A stretch of DNA of 30,495 nt from DASZMJ01 sp035551935 (GCA_035551935.1 DASZMJ010000359.1:1-30495); one strand, 5' to 3'. Shown: positions 14,107 to 22,330, counted from the first letter of the stretch. Made by a program: numbers and translations. The notes: generated by a model from the letters alone, not told the origin.

Positions 14107-17100
14107 TCATGGTAGCGCGACCTTGTCCCCCCTGGGCTGGCCGTCGCCGACGAGGACGCGGACGGTGCCGGGGCCGACGGGGACGACGACGTCCTTGCCG
14201 ATGATCCGGGGGTTGCCGGCGGCGACGACGTCGAGCGGCACGGGGTCCTTGGCGGCGCCGTCGGCCAGGGAGCGGCGGAGGAGCTTGCCCTCGCGCCCCA
14301 GCAGCAGGACCTCGCCGTCGTGGACGACCGGCGGGACGATCGGCGGGGACTCCTTGAGGTCGACGTCCCAGAGCCGGCGCCCCTCGGGGCCGAAGGCGAG
14401 CACCTTGCCCAGCGCGTCGGCGACGAAGGCGTGGTCGCCGGCCGCCAGCGGCCCGAGCGCCAGCGGGGCGTCGAGGTTGATGGTGGGGGCGGGGCTGAGG
14501 TCGCGACCGACGAGGACGTGGACCTTGTTGTCGTCGGTCGCCAGCACGACCGCGCCGCCGGTCGAGGCCGGGTCGGCGATGATCGGCCGCTTCAGGTCGA
14601 CCTGCGCCGTCACGACCAGCCGCGCCCGCGGCTTCTCCTGGTACGCGAGCCGTCGGACGCGGCCCGACTCGTCGGCCAGGACGATCGCGTCCCCTTCCAG
14701 AAGCGCCGGCGACTTCCAGCGCACCGGCCGCGAGCGGTCGAACGACGAGACGTAGGGCTCGGCCCGCGACAGGCCGGTCTTGGGGTCGATCAGGTACGCC
14801 CGGCCGGCGTCGCCCGGGATGAAGAGGTCCTTGCCGACGACCAAGGGCTCGCCCCCCAGGGGGGTCGGCAGGTCGACCCGGCGGAACGGGCCGTTGTCGG
14901 CGCGGACGAGCAGGTAGCTGGAGTCCGGGGCCGGCACCAGGATGGTCAGGTCGCCGGCCTCGAGCCGCCGCAGCGGGCCGGTCGGCAGGTACGACTCGCC
15001 GGGCTTGGGCAAGGGCTGCTCGACGAAGCCCCCCTTGTTCATCTGGTCGAAGGTCACGGTGATCGGCCGGCCGTCGGCCAGCAGGGTGGCGACGCCGCCC
15101 CCCTTGGGCTCGGGCGACGGCTCGACGGTCCAGGGGGCGCCGAGCACGGTCCGCCAGGCGACCGAGCCGGTGTCGGGGTCGACGCCCCAGAGCGCGACGC
15201 CCACGCCCTCGGTGTACTGGTGGGTCAGGACGATCAGCCGCTCGGCCACCTGGATCGGCGCCAGGGCCGGCCCGGCGGCGTGCAAGGTCCAGCGCTCGCG
15301 GATCTGCTGGCTGTCGGCGTCGAGGTCGTAGCGGGCCGTCTGCGACGACGAGAGCCAGAGCTCGCGGGCGTTGGGGGCCTTCGGGTAGCCCGGGCCCGAG
15401 ACCGCCGCCTCGGCGGTCCGACGGGCGATCAGCTTGACCGGCTCGCGCTCGGCGTAGCCGCCGACGGCGAAGGCCGAGACCCCCGCGCGGTCGCCGGTCG
15501 ACCAGATGATCGACTCGCGGTTCGCGGGCACGTCCCACGCCCAGCCCTCCAGCGGCACCCGTTGGCGGAACCGGACCTTGCCCCCTTGCTCGTCGGCCAG
15601 GTAGACCGACCAGCGGCTCCCGTCGAGCTCGAAGTTCTCGGTGACGAACAGGTAGCGGCCGACCATCGCCGGTGCGCAGGGGATCGAGCCGGAGCCGTGG
15701 CCGTTGTACTCGACGGCGACGCAGGAGAGCGGGTCGCGGGCGACGACGAACAGGTTGGCCTCGTCGGCCAGCACGTAGAAGAACTGCCCCTGGTCGTCGG
15801 CCGCCGGGGAGGCGTCGGCCAGGCGGCGGCCGAGCTTCAAGGCGCCGAGCCGCCGGCCGTCGCCGAGGCTGTAGACGACCAGCGCGCCCGAGGGGACCGA
15901 CTGCACGACCTGGTTGCCGAGGATCAACGGGGGCGCCTTGACCGGCTCGCCGACCTCGGCCCGCCAGAGGAGCTTGCCGGTCCGGCCGTCGACGCGGCAG
16001 AGCTCGTCGTGGCGGGCGTCGAAGACGACCGCGGTGGCCTCCTCGCTGCCGGGCACGGGCCGGGGCGGGTACGGGCTGGAGAGGCCGACCGGGACCTGCC
16101 AGAGCGGTGTCCCGTCGGCGCCGTCGATGCCGTAGGCGAAGCCGTCGGCCAAGGCGTAGACGACCGGCCCCCGGGGGGCCCGGCCGGCGGCGACGAAGCC
16201 GCCGGCGACGTTCGTCCGCAGGACGAGCGAGACCGGCGGGCCCATCGGCTCGGGACGGGGCTCGGGCTGGCCGGCGCGCTGGGTGTCGTCGAGCGTCGCC
16301 GCCTTGCGCAAGAGCTCGTTGGCCGCCGTCAGGATGCGGACGACCTCGCGGTCGGTCGCCAGGTCGGGGTAGCGGTTGACCAGCGTGTCGCGGGCGGCGT
16401 AGACCCCGCCCGGCGACTTGGCCTGCAGCGCGCGGTCCATCGCGAGCAGGTCGGCGGTCCGGACGCGGGCCTTGGCCAGGGCCAGCAGGGCCTCGTCCTT
16501 CTTCTTGAAATACGGGCCCTTCTTGAGCAGGGCCTCGTGGTTCTTGCCCGTGATCCGCTGGTGCAGCCGCTCGGCCGACTTGAGCTCGGCGAGCGCCTCT
16601 TCGGCGTCCTTGACCGCCTTGGCGGCGTTGGAGACCGGCGGCAACAGCCGCGGGGCGGCGCGGTTGCGGACCGAGTCGGCGACGCCCGACAGCGCGTTGC
16701 GGACGATCTCCTCGACCTCGGGGGCCGCGTCGCGGTAGGCGTCCCCTTCCCTGGAGACCTCGTCGACGAACTTGCGGGCCTCCTCCAGGGCGGGCGACCA
16801 CGCGGGCGTCGGGCCGGTGCCGTACTGCTCGACCCGCGCCAGGGCCATGTAGACCTTGGCGTCCTGGGCCTTGGCGTCGGTGGGATAGGCCTTCAGGTAG
16901 GCGTCGAACTGGACGATCGCGTTGCGGAAGTCGCCGTCGTCGCGGAGCTGGACGGCGTTCTGGTAGAGCGCTTCCCTGGCCTTCCGCGCCAGGTACTTGT
17001 ACAGGAAGATGCTCATGCCGATGAACACGACGAGCACGCCGACGAGGCCGAGGACCAGCGGCGACTTGTGGATCTTCTCCTGCCCCGGCGCCTGGTCGCC

Positions 17101-17697
17101 GGCTATCAGGACGCGGAGGAACTGGCGGAGCTTCGACGGCGGCTTCGGCGGCCCGATCGGCTCAGCGGCGGCGGGGGCCTGGCCGTTCGACTCCTTGCCC
17201 TTCCTGTCCTTCTGCGGCTTGCCCTTGACCGGCGGGGTCACGACCTGTGCGACCATCGTCTTCTCGATCGACGGCGGCGCGACCTCGGCCTTGGTCCACG
17301 AAGTGGGCTGCTTGGCCGCGGGTGACCGGGCGGCCTTGGGCTGCTTGGCCGCGGGGGCCGTCGGCGGGGTGACGACGCGGGTCCGGTCATCCGCCTGCGG
17401 GGCCTCGACGCCGCTGATGTAGAGCCGACAGGGGCCGATGGCGACCTCGTCCCCCTCGCGGAAGCTCGCCGCGAGCATCCGACGGCCGTTGACCTCGACG
17501 CCGATCTGCTCGTCGGCGGCCTCGACCCGGTATCGCGTCTCCTTCCATCGCAGCCGCGCGTGGATCGGCAGGACCCCGTCGCCGGCCAGCACGACGCCGC
17601 ACTTGCTCGCGTCGGCGCCGATCAGGACCGGCCGGTCGGGGGTGACGGTCACGTACTCGACGCGGCCTCGGCCGTCATGGACTTCGAGTGTCGCCAT
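14107..17697 (-). CDS. degenerate FHA domain + TM helix + TPR-like + PQQ-type beta-propeller protein
   Basis: The 1196-residue protein begins with an FHA-like domain (about 20-97: PVLIGADASKCGVVLAGDGVLPIHARLRW, VNGRRM, GDEVAIG). The phosphothreonine-binding Arg of the GR pair and the Ser of the SRxH motif are replaced (GA, LPIH), while the His and the Asn-Gly remain. A Pro/Lys-rich linker follows, then one transmembrane helix (about 213-233) and TPR-like helices (240-290 and on). From about residue 510, repeated strands with a WRAEVGEPVKAPPLILGNQVVQS style indicate a PQQ/WD-like propeller outside the membrane. This suggests a transmembrane scaffold linking a cytosolic adaptor to an extracytoplasmic propeller. 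The start has no strong Shine-Dalgarno but begins directly at the FHA strand. Confidence 0.87.
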   Translation of the reverse strand: MATLEVHDGRGRVEYVTVTPDRPVLIGADASKCGVVLAGDGVLPIHARLRWKETRYRVEAADEQIGVEVNGRRMLAASFREGDEVAIGPCRLYISGVEAPQADDRTRVVTPPTAPAAKQPKAARSPAAKQPTSWTKAEVAPPSIEKTMVAQVVTPPVKGKPQKDRKGKESNGQAPAAAEPIGPPKPPSKLRQFLRVLIAGDQAPGQEKIHKSPLVLGLVGVLVVFIGMSIFLYKYLARKAREALYQNAVQLRDDGDFRNAIVQFDAYLKAYPTDAKAQDAKVYMALARVEQYGTGPTPAWSPALEEARKFVDEVSREGDAYRDAAPEVEEIVRNALSGVADSVRNRAAPRLLPPVSNAAKAVKDAEEALAELKSAERLHQRITGKNHEALLKKGPYFKKKDEALLALAKARVRTADLLAMDRALQAKSPGGVYAARDTLVNRYPDLATDREVVRILTAANELLRKAATLDDTQRAGQPEPRPEPMGPPVSLVLRTNVAGGFVAAGRAPRGPVVYALADGFAYGIDGADGTPLWQVPVGLSSPYPPRPVPGSEEATAVVFDARHDELCRVDGRTGKLLWRAEVGEPVKAPPLILGNQVVQSVPSGALVVYSLGDGRRLGALKLGRRLADASPAADDQGQFFYVLADEANLFVVARDPLSCVAVEYNGHGSGSIPCAPAMVGRYLFVTENFELDGSRWSVYLADEQGGKVRFRQRVPLEGWAWDVPANRESIIWSTGDRAGVSAFAVGGYAEREPVKLIARRTAEAAVSGPGYPKAPNARELWLSSSQTARYDLDADSQQIRERWTLHAAGPALAPIQVAERLIVLTHQYTEGVGVALWGVDPDTGSVAWRTVLGAPWTVEPSPEPKGGGVATLLADGRPITVTFDQMNKGGFVEQPLPKPGESYLPTGPLRRLEAGDLTILVPAPDSSYLLVRADNGPFRRVDLPTPLGGEPLVVGKDLFIPGDAGRAYLIDPKTGLSRAEPYVSSFDRSRPVRWKSPALLEGDAIVLADESGRVRRLAYQEKPRARLVVTAQVDLKRPIIADPASTGGAVVLATDDNKVHVLVGRDLSPAPTINLDAPLALGPLAAGDHAFVADALGKVLAFGPEGRRLWDVDLKESPPIVPPVVHDGEVLLLGREGKLLRRSLADGAAKDPVPLDVVAAGNPRIIGKDVVVPVGPGTVRVLVGDGQPRGDKVALP

Positions 17698-17774
17698 GCG
17701 CGGTGGTCATCCCAAGGTCAAGCGGATTCAACGTCGGGCCAGTCGGTTCGCGCGAAGGGGGAGCTTCCGCGTCA

Positions 17775-17803
17775 ATTATCGCAGAGTTGAGGGGGGGCCG
17801 CAA
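17775..17803 (-). promoter_or_regulatory. sigma-70-like promoter of the FHA-propeller gene
   Basis: TTGCGG (17798-17803, minus strand) and GATAAT (17775-17780) are separated by 17 bases. The leader to the ATG would be about 70 bases. The -10 matches well; the -35 is only half conserved. Confidence 0.45.
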
Positions 17804-17879
17804 GGAAGGGGTACGATCTCGAAGACCCTCACCCCGGCCCTCTCCACAGGGGACAGTGGACCGGCCGTCCCTCTTCCCC

Positions 17880-17960
17880 GTAGCAGGCGCGCTCCGCGTG
17901 CCGTCCGCCAGGACCCAAGGACCTTGTGGTAGGGCGGACGGCACGCGGAGCGTGCCTGCG
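17880..17960. repeat. paired palindromic repeat (BIME-like), copy B
   Basis: Left arm 17880-17909 and inverted right arm 17933-17960 flank a loop of about 23 bases. The left arm has GGCGCGC for the usual GGCACGC, giving one G-T pair. It is the first of two tandem copies; the leader to its left (17827-17880) resembles the minus strand of 1565-1620. Confidence 0.85.
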
Positions 17961-17990
17961 ACGAAACCGGGCCGGCCGTCCCTCTTCCCC

Positions 17991-18073
17991 GTAGCAGGCA
18001 CGCTCCGCGTGCCGTCCGCTCGAACGCAAGGACCTGATGGCTCGGCGGACGGCACGCGGAGCGTGCCTGCTAT
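17991..18073. repeat. paired palindromic repeat (BIME-like), copy C
   Basis: Left arm 17991-18020 and inverted right arm 18044-18073 flank a 23-base loop. The arms are almost perfectly complementary. The copy lies 111 bases after copy B in the same orientation, with the same preceding leader. Confidence 0.87.
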
Positions 18074-18140
18074 GAAGCCGGGCCGACGGCGCCGCCCCGA
18101 GAGTGTCGGCCGGTCCGCCCAGGGGGAGAGGGGGAAGACA

Positions 18141-19103
18141 TCACAGCCGCTCCTGCGCGACGACCTTGAAGCCCCAGCGGTTGCCCTGGCGGACGACCTC
18201 GAAGCGGGTCAGGCGGATCTGGGCGGGCTGGAGGTGGCGGTAGCGGTTCTCGAGTTGGGCCAGGGCGTCCTCGACCTCCTTGGGGTAGAACTGGAAGGTC
18301 GCCCCCTCGGTGACGTTGATGCCGGCCTTCTTCAGGAGCTCGATGTCGGAGACGCGCCGGCCCTGCCCCTGGTAGAGGAAGTAGAGCCGCTTCTCGGTTC
18401 GGTGGTCGATGGTCCGGCGGGTGGGGGTGGCGCTGGAGAGGTTCGAGGCGACCTGCATGACGCCGCCGGTGATCGCCCCGAGCTCGACCTTGAAGGCGTC
18501 GAGCTGGCGGGCGTATTCCTCGGGGGTCTGGCCGGGCGGGTAGACGATGCTCCAGCGCTGCTCGCGGGAGAAGCCGCCGTCGCCGGGCCCGCCGGGGCCG
18601 AAGCCGGGGCCGCCCTTGCCGATCTTCGAGGCCCGCTTGCCGGTGGCCACGGCGCCGCCGCGGGGCATCTCGGCGGCGAGGTCGACGCTGTTGGCCAGCT
18701 CGTCGCCGGCGTCCTGCATCGCCTCGACGTCCAGCGCCACGGCCGGCTCCTCCTGGACCGAGGGCTCCTCGAACTCGGCCGGCTCGTTCTCGTTGTTCGA
18801 GGCGAACTTGTCCGGCTCGGCGCCGGGCACGTCGACCTTCTCGGTCGAGCCGGGGGTCCCCTCGGGGTCGCCGCCGCCGCCGGAGACCTCGATGATCTCG
18901 ACCGGCTGCGAGACGCGGTCGGCGTAGGCCTGCGAGGTGATATACATCAGCGACAGCCAGCCGAAGACGAGGAAGGCGCCGACGACCACCGACATCAGGC
19001 CGGAGGTCACGCGGTCGTACTGCGACTCGCCCCGCACCTGGGGCTCGAACGAGAACGGCTCCTGCGCGGGCGTCTCGGGCCCGCCGTCGTTCGCTTGACT
19101 CAT
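18141..19103 (-). CDS. single-pass membrane protein, unknown function
   Basis: The 320-residue protein has a short cytosolic N-terminus, one transmembrane helix (about 35-57: GLMSVVVGAFLVFGWLSLMYI) and a large extracytoplasmic part. The latter begins with an acidic, Gly/Pro-rich low-complexity region (70-195, including GKGGPGFGPGGPGDGG) and ends in an alpha/beta domain (about 200-320) with AITGGVMQVASNLSS, RLYFLYQGQGRRVSDIELLKKAGI and a basic C-terminus. The topology recalls TonB or ExbD-type envelope proteins, and a link to such a motor is possible, but no ExbB or ExbD gene lies in the window. The start at 19103 has GGAGG 6 bases upstream. It lies 37 bases downstream of the repeat/HEAT protein gene, so they form an operon. 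Confidence 0.78.
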   Translation of the reverse strand: MSQANDGGPETPAQEPFSFEPQVRGESQYDRVTSGLMSVVVGAFLVFGWLSLMYITSQAYADRVSQPVEIIEVSGGGGDPEGTPGSTEKVDVPGAEPDKFASNNENEPAEFEEPSVQEEPAVALDVEAMQDAGDELANSVDLAAEMPRGGAVATGKRASKIGKGGPGFGPGGPGDGGFSREQRWSIVYPPGQTPEEYARQLDAFKVELGAITGGVMQVASNLSSATPTRRTIDHRTEKRLYFLYQGQGRRVSDIELLKKAGINVTEGATFQFYPKEVEDALAQLENRYRHLQPAQIRLTRFEVVRQGNRWGFKVVAQERL

Positions 19104-19140
19104 GATTGCCCTCCGCACCCGAACCACGATGTATGAAGGA

Positions 19141-20829
19141 TTATTTGGAGCTGGTCGCGACCGGCTCGTCGGCCTCGTCGAGGCCGGCCTGGTCGACGGG
19201 CCGGACCGACTGGTACCAGGCGCGCCACTTCCGGATCGCCTCGCGGCGCTGGTCGGGGGTGGCGTCGGGGGGCGGGCCGAGGGTGTTGTCGACCTTGCGG
19301 CTGAGGAGCTGCAGCCCGTTCTTGGCCTCGAACATCACGGCCTTGTCCTTGAGCTCCTCGGTGGGCATGGCCGAGTCGTCCAGGGCGTTGATCAGGTCGG
19401 GCACGACGTCGAGGTCGGCGGTGCGGGCCAGGGCCCAGGCGGCGACGCGGCGGACGCCCTGGTCGGGGTTGGCCAGCAGGCGTCGGAAGTGGTCCTTGTG
19501 CGGCCGGAGGGCCTTGGAGCCCTCTTTATCGTACCGCGAGACCAGGCCGGCCAGGGCCTCGGTGGCGTCCTCGGCGTTGGGGTCCTCGAGCACCCCCAGC
19601 ATCTTCTCGACGGCGCCGTTCATCGGCCGGACGACGACCCTGCCGCCGGCGACGGTCATCGCCGTCAGGTCCTTGGGCAGCTCGCGGCCGCCGATCAGGA
19701 GGCCCTTGCCGAGCTTGAGGTTGCGGTGCTTGAAGATGGCGATCCGCGTCGACCGGGTCATGAACAGGACCGCCCAGGAGGTGTTCGGCGTGTCGCCGTG
19801 GCCGGCGACGAAGTGGCCGTCCTTCTCCTGGCTGTTGCGGACGAACTGCTTGCCGACCTCGTACCAGTTCTGGCCGCCGATCTTGTCCCTGTTGATCAGG
19901 GCGCCGATGCGCTCGACGCCGTAGAGGCCGTAGAAGTTCGAGTCGCCCATGGCGGCGCCGTCGCTGGGCTTGAAGTGGCCGCCGATCCAGGCCAGGCCGC
20001 GGTCGACGGCCGCCTTCATGGCGTTCCGGGAGACCGTCGACTTGAAGCCCTGGCCCAGCGAGTTCTCGGGGATGGCGTTGACCAGCAGCGAGCTGGGCGA
20101 GTCGCCGCCGCTGAGGAAGCGCTGGAGCTCGTCCTCGCAGATCAGGAGGACCGAGACGGCGCCGGCGGTCATCGAGACGTTCGGCTGCTTGACGTTGATG
20201 CCGCCGGCCTTCTCGTCGTAGTGGTAGCGCCACGAGCCGTCCTCCTCCTGGGCCCGCAGGGCCCAGCCGGCGGCCTTGTCCCAGACCTCGGGGCTGATGT
20301 CGATGCCGGCGTTCTCGGCCTCCCAGAGCGCGAGGATGGCGTACTGGGTCATCGACGTGTCGCCGACGGAGCGGTTGGCGTAGTCCCAGGCGCCGCTCCC
20401 CTTCTGGTGCGCGATCAGGTAGTTGGCGATCGACTCGATTTCGGGGCGGTTGGCGATCGGGTTGATGGCGGCCAGGGCCATCAGGGCGCAGGAGGCCTCG
20501 TAGTTGGCCGGGCCGTCGTTGAGTTGGGGGGTGTACTGGCTGCCGTCGAAGCAGCCCTTGATCTTGGCGACGCAGGCGTCGATGCCCTGGTCGCCCGGCT
20601 TGCGGCCGGCCTTCGACAGCGCCAGCGCGGCGATCGCCGCCTCGCCCGGCCCCGCGCCGGGGCCGTGGGCCTCGAGGAACTCGACGGCCTTGTCGACGAT
20701 CGCCTTGTCGGTGCCCGTAAGCTGCGTATGCTCGACGACCGACTTCGATGTCTGGCCCCGCGCCGGGGCGGCCGGCGCCGCCGCGACGGCCAACGCCAAC
20801 GCCCCGCCGATCCACCGCTGTTTCGACAT
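19141..20829 (-). CDS. secreted squalene-cyclase/prenyltransferase-type repeat protein with C-terminal HEAT-like repeats
   Basis: The 562-residue protein has a signal peptide ending near PARGQ. Residues 40-390 form an alpha/alpha-toroid of the squalene cyclase/prenyltransferase type, with repeated pieces such as AIAALALSKAGRKPGDQGI, YLIAHQKGSGAWDY, MTQYAILALWEA, GWALRAQEEDGSWRYHY and NTSWAVLFMTRS. The acid DXDD motif of true cyclases is not visible and the protein is exported, so it is unlikely to make triterpenes. Residues about 430-500 (HFRRLLANPDQGVRRVAAWALART, LINALDD) look like HEAT repeats. Such proteins are common in planctomycetes and probably act as binding scaffolds. It starts the operon with the membrane protein downstream. 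Shine-Dalgarno GAGAGG precedes the ATG, and a promoter lies at 20873-20902. Confidence 0.88.
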   Translation of the reverse strand: MSKQRWIGGALALAVAAAPAAPARGQTSKSVVEHTQLTGTDKAIVDKAVEFLEAHGPGAGPGEAAIAALALSKAGRKPGDQGIDACVAKIKGCFDGSQYTPQLNDGPANYEASCALMALAAINPIANRPEIESIANYLIAHQKGSGAWDYANRSVGDTSMTQYAILALWEAENAGIDISPEVWDKAAGWALRAQEEDGSWRYHYDEKAGGINVKQPNVSMTAGAVSVLLICEDELQRFLSGGDSPSSLLVNAIPENSLGQGFKSTVSRNAMKAAVDRGLAWIGGHFKPSDGAAMGDSNFYGLYGVERIGALINRDKIGGQNWYEVGKQFVRNSQEKDGHFVAGHGDTPNTSWAVLFMTRSTRIAIFKHRNLKLGKGLLIGGRELPKDLTAMTVAGGRVVVRPMNGAVEKMLGVLEDPNAEDATEALAGLVSRYDKEGSKALRPHKDHFRRLLANPDQGVRRVAAWALARTADLDVVPDLINALDDSAMPTEELKDKAVMFEAKNGLQLLSRKVDNTLGPPPDATPDQRREAIRKWRAWYQSVRPVDQAGLDEADEPVATSSK

Positions 20830-20872
20830 GGCGCCCCACCTCTCCGGATTGTGCCCGAGCCTCGATGCTCCC

Positions 20873-20902
20873 ATTCTAGCCCCGGACCGGCCCCCACGTC
20901 CA
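20873..20902 (-). promoter_or_regulatory. sigma-70-like promoter of the toroid/HEAT protein operon
   Basis: TGGACG (20897-20902, minus strand) and TAGAAT (20873-20878) are separated by 18 bases. The leader would be about 37 bases. Confidence 0.5.
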
Positions 20903-20984
20903 CGCCGTCGGGCGCCGACTCTTACGCGGCCCCCGCGCCGCCGTGACCTCGGCCCGGGTCGTCGCAGATATCTCCCGCCAGGGT

Positions 20985-21794
20985 TCAGCGGGCGAGCGGC
21001 CGGATCTCGAAGGTCCGGACGAAGACCTCGGCCCCTTCGGACTGGATCATGACCTTGCCGGCGGCGGGGCGGGCGTGGGTGCCGGCGTTGACGACCAGGC
21101 CGTTCAGGAGGGTCGTGATGGAGCCGCCGTCGCAGATGACCTCCATGCGGTTCCAGCGCCCGGCGGGCTGCTCGACGTCGCGCCGGCCGCGGAAGCCGAG
21201 GACGTCCTTCCAGGACGGGTCGCGGCCCCACCAGTTGATCCGGCCCGAGTCGCGGGCGACGGCCTCGGCGCCCTTCTCATAGTACGGCTGGCCGTCCGGC
21301 CCGCGGCGGGCCTCGCAGGTCAGCGACGGCTTGCCCTTGCCCCCCACGAGGATGAAGTCGCCCGTCCCCCCCTCGATGACCTGGCACTCGATCGACTCGA
21401 GCCACTGGCCCCCCGCGGCGCCGTCGGCCCCGACGCCGTGCACCAGGATGCCCGAGTCCCGCGCCGCCTTGGCCCGCGAGCCCCAGGTCGCCTCGCCCCA
21501 CTTCCACTCGACGATCAGATGATAATCGCGGTACGCCTCCTTCGTGGCGATCCCGCCCCACTCCTCGCCCGAGATCCGCAAGAGGCCGTCGCGGACCGTG
21601 AACACGCCCTTGGGGTCGTCGTACTTGTGCTCGTTCAGGTACGTGTAGAACCCGGCCAGGTCCCGACCGTTGAACCGGAAGACGGGCCCTCCCGACTTCA
21701 CCTCGGGCGTCTCCTTCGCGAAGGGGGGCACGTCGTCGCGGGCCGGGGTCGGGGCCAGCACGAGCGGGATCAGGGCGAGGATTCGGCCGCGCAT
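20985..21794 (-). CDS. DUF1080 / 3-keto-disaccharide hydrolase-domain protein, secreted
   Basis: The 269-residue protein has a signal peptide (MRGRILALIPLVLAPTPA) and a single DUF1080 domain: FRFNGRDLAGFYTYL, FTVRDGLLRISGEEWGGIATKEAYRDYHLIVEWKWGE, SGILVHGVG, WLESIECQVIEGGTGDFILVG and WNRMEVICDGGSITTLLNGLVVN. This is a concanavalin-like jelly-roll fold of the LamG type; some members cleave 3-keto-glycosides. It probably acts on carbohydrate outside the cytoplasm, but the substrate is not deducible. The start at 21794 is chosen because the signal peptide begins there; upstream frame runs into repeat copy D. It precedes the toroid/HEAT gene by 155 bases on the same strand, with a separate promoter between. 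Confidence 0.9.
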   Translation of the reverse strand: MRGRILALIPLVLAPTPARDDVPPFAKETPEVKSGGPVFRFNGRDLAGFYTYLNEHKYDDPKGVFTVRDGLLRISGEEWGGIATKEAYRDYHLIVEWKWGEATWGSRAKAARDSGILVHGVGADGAAGGQWLESIECQVIEGGTGDFILVGGKGKPSLTCEARRGPDGQPYYEKGAEAVARDSGRINWWGRDPSWKDVLGFRGRRDVEQPAGRWNRMEVICDGGSITTLLNGLVVNAGTHARPAAGKVMIQSEGAEVFVRTFEIRPLAR

Positions 21795-21820
21795 CGGTCG
21801 CTGTCTCCGGGACGATTGCC

Positions 21821-21905
21821 GTCGCAGGCACGCTCCGCGTGCCGTCCGCCGAGACACAAGAGTATCTTTATTGTCGGCGGACGGCACGCGGAACGTGCCC
21901 GCGAC
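21821..21905. repeat. paired palindromic repeat (BIME-like), copy D
   Basis: Left arm 21821-21850 (GTCGCAGGC...) and inverted right arm 21876-21905 (...GCGAC) flank an AT-rich 25-base loop. Arm ends read GTCGC/GCGAC, whereas copies C and E read GTAGC/GCTA, a paired change. It lies between the DUF1080 start and the next gene's stop. Confidence 0.85.
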
Positions 21906-21917
21906 GAAGAGGGGGGA

Positions 21918-21946
21918 GCGGACGGCACGCGGAGCGTGCCCGCTAC
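21918..21946. repeat. solitary half of the palindromic repeat (right arm only)
   Basis: GCGGACGGCACGCGGAGCG and following bases through GCTAC repeat the right arm, directly next to copy D and without a partner left arm. It lies 11 bases before the stop of the 92-residue gene. Confidence 0.8.
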
Positions 21947-21956
21947 GAGGGGGATG

Positions 21957-22235
21957 TCAGCGCCGCTGGCGGTGGATCGAGGCGCCGAGGCCGCGGCAGG
22001 CGGCCTCGACCTTGGGGAGCAGGGCCGGGTCGGGGCAGGCGATCGACAGGACCATGCCCTGGCCGGTCTCGATCCGTTCGGGGGGGGTGACGCCGAGGCG
22101 GTCGTTGGGCACGCCGAGCGCCGTCAGGAGCTGGATGGCGGCGTTGCCCTGGGCCGCGTTCGAGAAGAAGGCGACGACGCGGCGCGACGGCTCGGCCGCC
22201 TGCACCCTGCCCGGCCGGACTTGCGGGGTTTCCAT
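21957..22235 (-). CDS. small conserved-looking hypothetical protein
   Basis: I do not recognise this 92-residue protein. After about 18 polar residues it shows one compact alpha/beta unit: strand VVAFFSN, helix AAIQLLTALGV, then GVTPPERIETGQGMVLSIACPDPALLPKVEAACRGLGA, consistent with a ferredoxin-like beta-alpha-beta fold. There is no signal peptide or membrane helix, so it is cytosolic. AGCAGG lies 8-10 bases before the ATG. It diverges from the maf gene with 95 bases between them. Codon usage resembles that of its neighbours, which supports a real gene. Confidence 0.65.
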   Translation of the reverse strand: METPQVRPGRVQAAEPSRRVVAFFSNAAQGNAAIQLLTALGVPNDRLGVTPPERIETGQGMVLSIACPDPALLPKVEAACRGLGASIHRQRR

Positions 22236-22330
22236 CGCGCGGACCTGCTACACTCGGTTGGTTGGGGATTGGCCGTCGCGGCCACCCCGATCGTCCCGCG
22301 AGTTTGACGCCCCGGAGGCCGTCCCGCAAG

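Larger units (their letters stand above)
17698..18140. other. 443-base gene-free stretch holding a promoter and two tandem repeat copies
   Basis: Between the FHA-propeller start and the next gene's stop there is no credible coding frame. From right to left on the minus strand it holds repeat copies C and B and then the FHA gene promoter. The two copies form a direct tandem with a period of 111 bases, each preceded by the block CCGGCCGTCCCTCTTCCCC. Outer blocks GGCCCTCTCC (17836-17845) and GGGGGAGAGGG (about 18122-18132) are inverted relative to one another and may mark the element's ends. Confidence 0.7.

Noticed and set aside
11487..17325. Very long plus-strand open frames (over 900 residues each) opposite the solute-binding and FHA-propeller genes
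   Set aside because: They are antisense shadows caused by the GC-rich codon pattern; their translations are low-complexity (R, G, D, V, L-rich) with no family resemblance, while the minus strand encodes clear domains.
17827..18073. Short open frames reading through the palindromic repeats (for example peptides like AGTLRVPSA or GRHAERACY)
   Set aside because: The peptides are translations of the repeat in various frames and recur only where the repeat does; they are not genes.
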